Notes under the pieces: model-generated | Seen by the model: the letters and a program-made list of their open reading frames with translations, nothing else | The model's database searches: none | What the model was told of the DNA's origin: nothing | Source: Hydrogenophaga intermedia | GTDB taxonomy: Bacteria; Pseudomonadota; Gammaproteobacteria; Burkholderiales; Burkholderiaceae_C | NCBI RefSeq assembly: GCF_023715105.1 | Contig: NZ_JAMBNO010000005.1 | Span: 1-64,000 of the forward strand | Direction of reading: 5' to 3' | DNA: 64,000 bases | Shown: positions 57,918-64,000 of the stretch, in pieces | Layout of the letters: every line of letters begins with the position of its first letter | How positions within the stretch are numbered: the first letter of the stretch is position 1 | Program-made: the position numbers and the translations under genes

Positions 57918-57991
57918 TGGAGTACCCCGCGACCGCGAGCGTGCGAATGGTGAAGCGCAGCGCGCGAGGGGCAGCGTGACCCCGCAAGAGC

Positions 57992-60900
57992 TCACTTCGC
58001 CGGAATCACCTCGGCCGGCGGCGCCTCGTCGTGCATCACCGGATGCGCCGGCTGGTGCGACTTCATGCGCGAGAGCAGCGTGTACATGGTGGGCACCACG
58101 AAGATGGTGAGCAACGTGCCCACCGACATGCCGCCCACGATCACCCAGCCGATCTGCTGACGGCTCTCGGCGCCCGCACCGCTGGCCAGCGCCAGCGGAA
58201 TGGCGCCCAGCACCATGGCGCCGGTGGTCATCAGGATCGGGCGCAGGCGCAGGCCGGCCGCCTTCTTCACGGCGTCGAGCTTTTCCATGCCCTGCTCGCG
58301 CAACTGGTTGGAGAACTCCACGATCAGGATGCCGTGCTTGGTGATCAAGCCCACCAGGGTGATCAAACCGATCTGGCTGAACACGTTGAGCGTGCCGCCG
58401 GTGAGCTTGAGCGCAAGCAAGGCACCCAGCATCGACAGCGGTACCGACAGCATAATGATCAGCGGATCGACGAAGCTCTCGAACTGGGCCGACAGCACCA
58501 GGTAGATGAACAGCAGCGAGAGCACGAACACCAGTGCCAGCGAGCCCGAGGCATTGCGGAACTCACGGCTCTGGCCATTGAGGTCGGTGGCGTAGCCCGC
58601 GGGCAGGATCTCGCCCGAGATCTCCTCCATGAAATCCAGCGCTTTGCCCAGCGAGTAATCGGGCGCAATGTTGGCTGTGATGGACGCGCTGCGGCGCTGG
58701 CCGAAGTGGTTGAGCTCGCGCGGCACCACCACCTCGCGGGTGGTGATCAACGAGGCCAGGGGAATCATCGCATCGCCGCGGCCGCGCACGAACAGGCGGT
58801 CGATGTCCTCGGGCGTGCTGCGGTTGGCGGAAACCGTCTGCACCACCACGTCGTACTGCTCGCCATCGCGCTTGTAGCGCGTGACGATGCGCCCGCCGAG
58901 CATGGTTTCCACGGTGCGCGCGATGGCGTCCACGCTCACGCCCATGTCGGCCGCGCGCTCGCGGTCCACGTCCATGCGGATCTCGGGTTTGTTCAGGCGC
59001 AGGTCGGTGTCGACCTGCACGATGCCGGGGTTCTGCGCCATGCGCTCCTGGAACCGGCGCACCACGCCCGAGAGGTTCTCGTAGCTGTCGCTGGTGACGA
59101 TGACGAAGTTGAGCGGGCGCTCGCGAAAACCCTGGCCCAGTGACGGCGGGGTGATCGGAAAGGCGCTGATGCCGGGCAGCGCCGCCATCTTGGGCGCGAT
59201 GGCGCGCGCGATCTCCATCGTGGTGCGCTCGCGGTCCTCCCAGGCCTTGCCGCGCATCACCACACTGCCCTGCGCCACCGACGGGTTGCCCACGACGGCG
59301 AAGATGCGGTCGAACTCGGGCTGTTCCTGCGCCATCTTCTCGATGGCGTTCACGTAGCGCTGCGTGTAGGCCAGCGTGGCGCCGTCGGGGCCGTTGATGT
59401 TGGCCAGCACCACGCCCCGGTCTTCCATCGGCGCGAGTTCCGACCGGGTGGTCTGCAGCAGCCACCAACTCGCGCCCGCGCTGGCGAGCATCACGCCCAC
59501 CACCAGCCAGCGCGCGTTGAGCGACAGCGCCAGCAGGCGGTCGTAGCCGTTGTTGATGCGGACCAGCACGCGCTCCATGAAGCGGTCGAAGCGGCCCGGG
59601 TTGTCCACGTGCTTGAGCAGCTTGGAGCACATCATGGGCGAGAGCGTGAGCGCCACGAAGCCCGACACCACGACCGCGCCGGCCAGCGCCAGCGCGAACT
59701 CGGCGAACAGACGGCCTGTGCGACCGGGCGTGAAGGCCAGCGGCGCGTACACCGCGGCCAGCGTGAGCGTCATGGCCACAATGGCGAAACCGATCTCGCG
59801 CGCGCCCTTGATGGCAGCCTCGAACGGCTTCATCCCTTCCTCGATGTGGCGATAGATGTTTTCCAGCATCACGATCGCGTCGTCCACCACCAGGCCGATG
59901 GCCAGCACCAGCGCGAGCAGCGTGAGCGTGTTGATGGAAAAGCCGAACAGTGCCATCAGCGCGAACGAGCCGATCAGGCTCACCGGGATCGTCACCAGCG
60001 GGATGACGGACGCGCGCAGCGTGCGCAGGAACACGAAGATGACCAGCGCCACCAGCACCACGGCCTCGGCGATGGTGGTGTACACGGCCTTGATCGAGCG
60101 GTCGATGAAGATGGAGTTGTCGTTGGCGACCTCGATGCGCACGCCCTGTGGCAATTCCGCCTCGATGCGCGGCAGCATTTCCTGAACCGCGGCGGAGAGC
60201 TCCAGCGGATTGGCTGTGGCCTGGCGGATCACGCCGAGCGAGACGGCGTCGCGCCCGTTGTAGCGCACCGAAACCCGCTCGTCCTGGGGCGCCTGCTCGA
60301 CGCGCGCCACATCGCCGATGCGGATGGTCTGGCCGTTGACGGTGCGGATGCCGATCTCGCGGAACTGCTCGGGCGTCTGCACGTCGGTGGCGGCGGTGAC
60401 GTTGAACTCGCGTTGCGCGCTTTCGATGCGACCGGCCGGCACCTCCAGGTTGGAGCGGCGCAGTGCGTCCTCCACGTCCTGCACGGTGAGGCCGTAGGCT
60501 GCAAGGCGGTCCGGGTCGAGCCAGATGCGCATCGAATAGCGACGCTCGCCCCAGATGCGCACGTCGGCTGCGCCGGGCGCGGTCTGCAGGCGAGGCTTGA
60601 TCAGGCGGTTGGCGAGGTCGCTGAGTTCCAGCGAAGAGACCGTGTCGGAATTGAGCGCCAGCCAGATGACCGGCGTGGCGTCGGCCTCGACCTTGGCGAT
60701 CGTGGGCTCGTCCACGTCGTCGGGCAGGCGCTGGCGCACACGGCTGACCTTGTCGCGCACGTCGGCGGCAGCGGCATCGGGGTCGCGCTCGAGCTTGAAG
60801 CGAACGGTGATCTGGCTCTGCTCCTGGCGGCTGATGGAGGTGATGATGTCCACGCCCTCGATGCCGGCCAGCGAATCCTCCAGCACCTTGGTGACCTGGG

Positions 60901-61081
60901 ACTCGATGACCTCGCTGGAGGCGCCGCCGAACTGTGTGGTGACGGTGACGGTGGGCTCGTCGATGCGCGGGTACTCGCGCACCGACAAACCGTTGAACGC
61001 CACCAGGCCCACCAGCACGACCAGCAGCGAGAGCACCGTGGCGAACACCGGGCGGCGAATGGCGACTTCAGGCAGTTGCAT
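57992..61081 (-). CDS. RND-family multidrug efflux permease
   Basis: 1029 aa, typical HAE-1 RND pump of the inner membrane, driven by protons. Landmarks: N-terminal IRRPVFATVLSLLVVLVGLVA, AIGLVVDDAIVMLENIYRHIEEG in helix TM4 with the proton-relay aspartates, and PLSMLGALLALKL near the end. Two large periplasmic loops follow TM1 and TM7. It starts 28 bp after the adaptor gene. No outer-membrane factor lies in the window, so a TolC-like partner must come from elsewhere. Confidence 0.95.
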   Translation of the reverse strand: MQLPEVAIRRPVFATVLSLLVVLVGLVAFNGLSVREYPRIDEPTVTVTTQFGGASSEVIESQVTKVLEDSLAGIEGVDIITSISRQEQSQITVRFKLERDPDAAAADVRDKVSRVRQRLPDDVDEPTIAKVEADATPVIWLALNSDTVSSLELSDLANRLIKPRLQTAPGAADVRIWGERRYSMRIWLDPDRLAAYGLTVQDVEDALRRSNLEVPAGRIESAQREFNVTAATDVQTPEQFREIGIRTVNGQTIRIGDVARVEQAPQDERVSVRYNGRDAVSLGVIRQATANPLELSAAVQEMLPRIEAELPQGVRIEVANDNSIFIDRSIKAVYTTIAEAVVLVALVIFVFLRTLRASVIPLVTIPVSLIGSFALMALFGFSINTLTLLALVLAIGLVVDDAIVMLENIYRHIEEGMKPFEAAIKGAREIGFAIVAMTLTLAAVYAPLAFTPGRTGRLFAEFALALAGAVVVSGFVALTLSPMMCSKLLKHVDNPGRFDRFMERVLVRINNGYDRLLALSLNARWLVVGVMLASAGASWWLLQTTRSELAPMEDRGVVLANINGPDGATLAYTQRYVNAIEKMAQEQPEFDRIFAVVGNPSVAQGSVVMRGKAWEDRERTTMEIARAIAPKMAALPGISAFPITPPSLGQGFRERPLNFVIVTSDSYENLSGVVRRFQERMAQNPGIVQVDTDLRLNKPEIRMDVDRERAADMGVSVDAIARTVETMLGGRIVTRYKRDGEQYDVVVQTVSANRSTPEDIDRLFVRGRGDAMIPLASLITTREVVVPRELNHFGQRRSASITANIAPDYSLGKALDFMEEISGEILPAGYATDLNGQSREFRNASGSLALVFVLSLLFIYLVLSAQFESFVDPLIIMLSVPLSMLGALLALKLTGGTLNVFSQIGLITLVGLITKHGILIVEFSNQLREQGMEKLDAVKKAAGLRLRPILMTTGAMVLGAIPLALASGAGAESRQQIGWVIVGGMSVGTLLTIFVVPTMYTLLSRMKSHQPAHPVMHDEAPPAEVIPAK

Positions 61082-61109
61082 CGCGATCTCCGAAGTTGAG
61101 CCGAAGGCT

Positions 61110-62297
61110 TCAGTTGGTCGTGGGCGCGGCGGCGCCCGCGGCCATGTCGATCACGCGCACCGCAGTGCCGTCGCGCTGCAGGCGCTGCTGGCCGGCCACC
61201 ACCACGGTGTCGCCCTCCTTCAGCCCCTTCGTGATCTGCACTTCCGCGCCGCGACGCACGCCCAGCTCCACCTCCACGCGGCGCGAGACACGCTTGCGCG
61301 CATCGCCTTGCCCCTGCTCGTCGATCAGGAAGACGAACTGGCGCCCGCCTTGTGGCACCAATGCTTCTTCCGGCACCACGAGCGCGCGGTCGTCCACCGA
61401 GAACACGGTGAGCACGCGTGCAAACATGCCGGGGCGCAGCCCGTCCCCGGGCGCCGCCGGCATTTCGGCGCGCACCGAGATCGAGCGGCCGTTCGCATCG
61501 AGCAGCGGGTCAACGGCGATCACGCGCGCGTCGTAGCGTTTGCCCGGCAGGGCATCGAGCTGCACCTGCACGCCCTGGCCCGGCGCGATCTGGTTCTGGT
61601 AGCGCTCGGGCAGGCGGAAGTCCACCGTGAGTTTCGAGGTGTCTTCCAGGTTCACGAGATCGTCGCCGTCCTTCACGTACTGGCCGAGGTTGATGCTTCG
61701 CAGGCCCAGCGTGCCGTCGAACGGCGCGGTGATGCGCATGCGCTGCAGCCGCGCCTGCGCCAGATCGACCTGGGCCTCGGCCACCTGCAGGGCGGCGCGG
61801 CTTTCGTCTACCACGCGCGCGGCCACGAAGTTCTGCGCCAGCAGCTCCTCGTTGCGCTTGAGGTTGGCGCGCGCGATCGACAACTGCGCCTGGGCCTGGC
61901 TCAGCTCAGCGCGCTGCAGCGTGTCGTCAAGCTGCACCAGCAGTTGCCCGCGCCGCACGGCAGCGCCGTCGGCAAACGCGATGCGCGAGATTCGCCCAGC
62001 GGTCTCGGGCTTGAGGGTGACACTCTGGCGCGATCGCAACGAACCGACGGCCTGGGCATCGTCCTGCAAGCGCGCTGTCTTGACCTGAACGACCTCCACG
62101 CTGGCCGGGGCACCGGCCCCGGCGCCACCGCCCGCACCACCACCGCCCGCACCACCACGCGCAGCCGGTGCCGCGCCGGCGCCCGTGCTCGCACCGGTGG
62201 CAGGCGCCTGCGGGCGTTGCTGCCACCACCAGGCCGCACCCACCGCTATCGCCAGACCAAGCACCGCCACGACTGCGGTCAGGGAAGGTTTCGCCAT
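61110..62297 (-). CDS. RND efflux periplasmic adaptor (membrane fusion protein)
   Basis: 395 aa. One N-terminal membrane anchor (about residues 6-25), then an Ala/Gly/Pro-rich linker of about 40 residues, a biotinyl-lipoyl domain (VTLKPETAGRISRIAFADGAAVRRGQLLVQLDD), a coiled-coil hairpin (AELSQAQAQLSIARANLKRNEELL), and beta-barrel and membrane-proximal parts. Links the pump to its outer-membrane channel. The operon is probably driven from the spacer upstream, which holds a palindrome that could be an operator. Confidence 0.94.
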   Translation of the reverse strand: MAKPSLTAVVAVLGLAIAVGAAWWWQQRPQAPATGASTGAGAAPAARGGAGGGGAGGGAGAGAPASVEVVQVKTARLQDDAQAVGSLRSRQSVTLKPETAGRISRIAFADGAAVRRGQLLVQLDDTLQRAELSQAQAQLSIARANLKRNEELLAQNFVAARVVDESRAALQVAEAQVDLAQARLQRMRITAPFDGTLGLRSINLGQYVKDGDDLVNLEDTSKLTVDFRLPERYQNQIAPGQGVQVQLDALPGKRYDARVIAVDPLLDANGRSISVRAEMPAAPGDGLRPGMFARVLTVFSVDDRALVVPEEALVPQGGRQFVFLIDEQGQGDARKRVSRRVEVELGVRRGAEVQITKGLKEGDTVVVAGQQRLQRDGTAVRVIDMAAGAAAPTTN

Positions 62298-62389
62298 TGT
62301 TTTCTCACTTGCCTCGGGAGCAACGCCCGCGCGGGCGAACGGTTGCTGCGCTTACAGTGGCCGACATTTTGTCGCCTGAGTGTGAATCC

Positions 62390-62403
62390 CGGGTAAATAC
62401 CCG
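62390..62403. promoter_or_regulatory. Palindrome upstream of the efflux operon (possible operator)
   Basis: CGGGTA-AA-TACCCG, a 14-bp inverted repeat about 93 bp before the adaptor start, in a 157-bp spacer that also holds a GC-only palindrome at 62324-62337 and a short GTGCCTCTT direct repeat near 62437. Repressor sites of efflux pumps often look like this, but no regulator gene is adjacent. Confidence 0.4.
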
Positions 62404-62454
62404 CGAGCCGACTGACGGGGGTGAAGGGGTTTGGCGTGCCTCTTGTGCCTCTTG

Positions 62455-62889
62455 TCACGCCGGAACGCCGCGGTTGGCCAGTGCGTCGGCGCGCTCGTTG
62501 CCCGGGTCGCCCGAGTGACCCTTCACCCAATGCCAGGCGATCTTGTGGGTGCCGTCGTGCACCAGCGCGTCCAGCCGCCGCCAGAGTTCGGCGTTTTTGA
62601 CCGGCTGTTTCGCCGCGGTGACCCAGCCCTTCTTCTTCCAGCCGTGGATCCACTCGGTGATGCCCTTTCGCACGTACTCGCTGTCGACGTAGAGGTCCAC
62701 CGTGCAGGGACGCTTGAGCGCCGAGAGTGCCTCGATCACGGCCATCAGCTCCATCCGGTTGTTGGTGGTGTCGCGCTCGCCACCCCACAACTCTTTCTCG
62801 TGGCCATCGCTGCGCAGGAATGCGCCCCAGCCACCAGGGCCGGGGTTGCCCTTGCAGGCGCCGTCGGTATAGATCACCACGTGATTCAA
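62455..62889 (-). CDS. rnhA: Ribonuclease HI
   Basis: 144 aa. Degrades the RNA strand of RNA-DNA hybrids. The four catalytic acids are Asp9 ([11 protein letters not shown]), Glu47 ([12 protein letters not shown]), Asp69 (YVDSEYV) and Asp135 (NERADALA). The start is a TTG at 62887-62889 with GGAGATCC 4-8 nt upstream; it gives [10 protein letters not shown], matching homologues, and no closer ATG exists. It lies 35 bp after the methyltransferase gene. Confidence 0.95.
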   Translation of the reverse strand: MNHVVIYTDGACKGNPGPGGWGAFLRSDGHEKELWGGERDTTNNRMELMAVIEALSALKRPCTVDLYVDSEYVRKGITEWIHGWKKKGWVTAAKQPVKNAELWRRLDALVHDGTHKIAWHWVKGHSGDPGNERADALANRGVPA

Positions 62890-62924
62890 GAACGGATCTC
62901 CGGTAAAAAATTCAAGGGAAGGTT

Positions 62925-63692
62925 TCAGCGACGGTTGGCGATCGACACCGGCGCGGTGGCCGGCGCGCGGCGGGGCTTCCAGGCCGGCCCGAGCAGGCGC
63001 ATGCCGCGCACGCGCTTGATCGCCACCGCAAAGTACACGGCACCGAAGATCGGCCACCAGCGCGAGCCGGCGCGGTCCATCCAGGCGTTGCGCTGCAGCC
63101 ATTGGTCGCTGCGCACCGCCGGGCGGTAGCAGCCGTAGTTCTCGCTCTCGATCTCCAGGCTCAGCAGGCGCAGCCAGTCGCGCAACCGCCAAGGGCCGAT
63201 GAAGGCGCCCGACTCGGGCAGGTACAGCCGGGATGCGCCCATGGCATGCACGCCGAGCCGCTGCATGAGCCGAGCGCGTCCCTGGCGCAGGCCCCACAGG
63301 CTTGCGGGGTTGAAGCCGCAGATGACGACGCGTCCTTCGGGCACCAGCACGCGCTCGACCTCACGCAGCACGTGGTGCGGGTCGGCGCTGAACTCCAGCG
63401 TGTGTGGCAGCACCACCAGGTCCAGGGACGAGGCGGGAAACGGCAACGCCGCGGCGTCCGTCACCAGAGCAGCGGCCACGCCATCGACGGGCAGTTCTTC
63501 GTGCAAGGCCAGCCAGCGGTGCGGCATGCGGTTGGCACGCAAGGCCTGCAGCTGCGGCAGACCCAGCTGCACTGCGTTGAAGCCGAACACATCGGCCACC
63601 GCCAGGTCAAGCCGGTCCTGCTCCCAGGCCAGCAGGTACTGGCCGGGCGGGGTCGCGAACCACTCGGTCAGGCTCTGGATGTTCTCGGTCAT
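62925..63692 (-). CDS. YafS-type SAM-dependent methyltransferase
   Basis: 255 aa class I methyltransferase-like protein. [25 protein letters not shown] and [20 protein letters not shown] are motifs IV and post-IV of the fold; the usual glycine-rich motif I is poorly kept ([10 protein letters not shown]), so SAM binding may be altered. The order gloB/methyltransferase/rnhA equals E. coli gloB-yafS-rnhA. Substrate unknown. GACATT is 6 nt before the ATG. Confidence 0.88.
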   Translation of the reverse strand: MTENIQSLTEWFATPPGQYLLAWEQDRLDLAVADVFGFNAVQLGLPQLQALRANRMPHRWLALHEELPVDGVAAALVTDAAALPFPASSLDLVVLPHTLEFSADPHHVLREVERVLVPEGRVVICGFNPASLWGLRQGRARLMQRLGVHAMGASRLYLPESGAFIGPWRLRDWLRLLSLEIESENYGCYRPAVRSDQWLQRNAWMDRAGSRWWPIFGAVYFAVAIKRVRGMRLLGPAWKPRRAPATAPVSIANRR

Positions 63693-63766
63693 GGGGGCAA
63701 TGTCTGCGACACTTCGGGCTGTTTCGAGCGACCACGCACTCTACACGCCCCTTGCCCGCCGGCCCC

Positions 63767-64000
63767 ATGCACCTGATCCCGATCCCGGCCTTCAACGACA
63801 ACTACATCTGGATGCTGCACGACGGCGAGCGCGCGCTCGTGGTCGATCCGGGTGAAGCCAGCGGCGTGCGCCAGACGCTTGAACGCCTGGGTCTGCGGCT
63901 GGACACCATCCTCATCACCCACCACCACGCCGACCACACCGGCGGCGTGCCCGAACTGCGCGAGGTCACCGGCGCGCGCGTGATCGGCCCGGCCTTCGAG
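63767..64000 (+). CDS. gloB: Hydroxyacylglutathione hydrolase (glyoxalase II), partial
   Basis: First 78 codons; the gene runs off the window end. [17 protein letters not shown] and the metallo-beta-lactamase motif HHHADH at residues 52-57 identify glyoxalase II, which hydrolyses S-D-lactoylglutathione in methylglyoxal detoxification. It is divergent from the methyltransferase gene, as in E. coli. Confidence 0.95.
   Translation, partial: MHLIPIPAFNDNYIWMLHDGERALVVDPGEASGVRQTLERLGLRLDTILITHHHADHTGGVPELREVTGARVIGPAFE

Overview
The window is a gene-dense, high-GC bacterial chromosome segment. Gene order and protein families point to a betaproteobacterium of the order Burkholderiales, most likely Comamonadaceae (Hydrogenophaga-like). 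Supporting signs are the tmk-holB-pilZ-tatD order, the gloB/methyltransferase/rnhA group, a tctBA tricarboxylate carrier pair, and a large livKHMGF plus beta-oxidation block. This placement is inference; no rRNA is present to settle it. I see no tRNA, rRNA, prophage, insertion sequence or CRISPR array. Genes are tightly packed, with many 1-4 bp overlaps and several convergent 3' overlaps. The window ends inside gloB.

Layout. 1-2.2 kb: tctBA with a terminator after it. 2.2-7 kb (minus strand): mltG-tmk-holB-pilZ-tatD-ankyrin protein, covering peptidoglycan, dTTP synthesis, the replication clamp loader and pili. 7.1-12 kb: ygfZ and an NRDE protein, a thioesterase-acetyltransferase fusion, an HSL-type esterase and an iron-type alcohol dehydrogenase. 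12-20.5 kb: a soluble winged-helix regulator, trhO, a patatin-like lipase, two tandem HDOD proteins that each carry a sigma-28-like promoter, and tex. 20.7-40.4 kb (minus strand): a large catabolic block running from an acyl-CoA ligase and a Liv-type ABC importer to a FadB-type enzyme, thiolase, acyl-CoA dehydrogenase, three short-chain dehydrogenases, a PaaI thioesterase, AidB, a GST and an ElaA protein. Together these would import a carboxylic acid, activate it to a CoA ester and beta-oxidise it.

40.5-46.3 kb: selO-msrB-flavin monooxygenase (redox repair), a TerB/DUF697 membrane protein, yciB-bolA and a periplasmic peptidyl-prolyl isomerase. 46.4-51 kb: an unknown membrane protein, a DUF1624 membrane protein, a hydrolase and rlhA. 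50.9-54.4 kb: hemerythrin protein, seven-bladed FG-GAP lipoprotein, and a membrane-anchored TIR protein. The first two each have an FNR/DNR-type box placed with identical geometry ahead of a -10 element. 54.6-57.7 kb: moaA-mobA-moeA (molybdenum cofactor). 57.7-58 kb: a repeat-rich spacer with a REP-like inverted pair. 58-62.3 kb: an RND efflux pump with its adaptor. 62.4-64 kb: rnhA, a methyltransferase and the start of gloB.

The observations I rate highest are the paired sigma-28-like promoters of the HDOD genes, the paired FNR-type promoters of the hemerythrin and FG-GAP genes, the TIR-transmembrane-linker protein beside them, the LivF ATPase with arginine in place of the Walker A lysine, and the REP-like inverted repeat whose two stems differ by compensatory changes.
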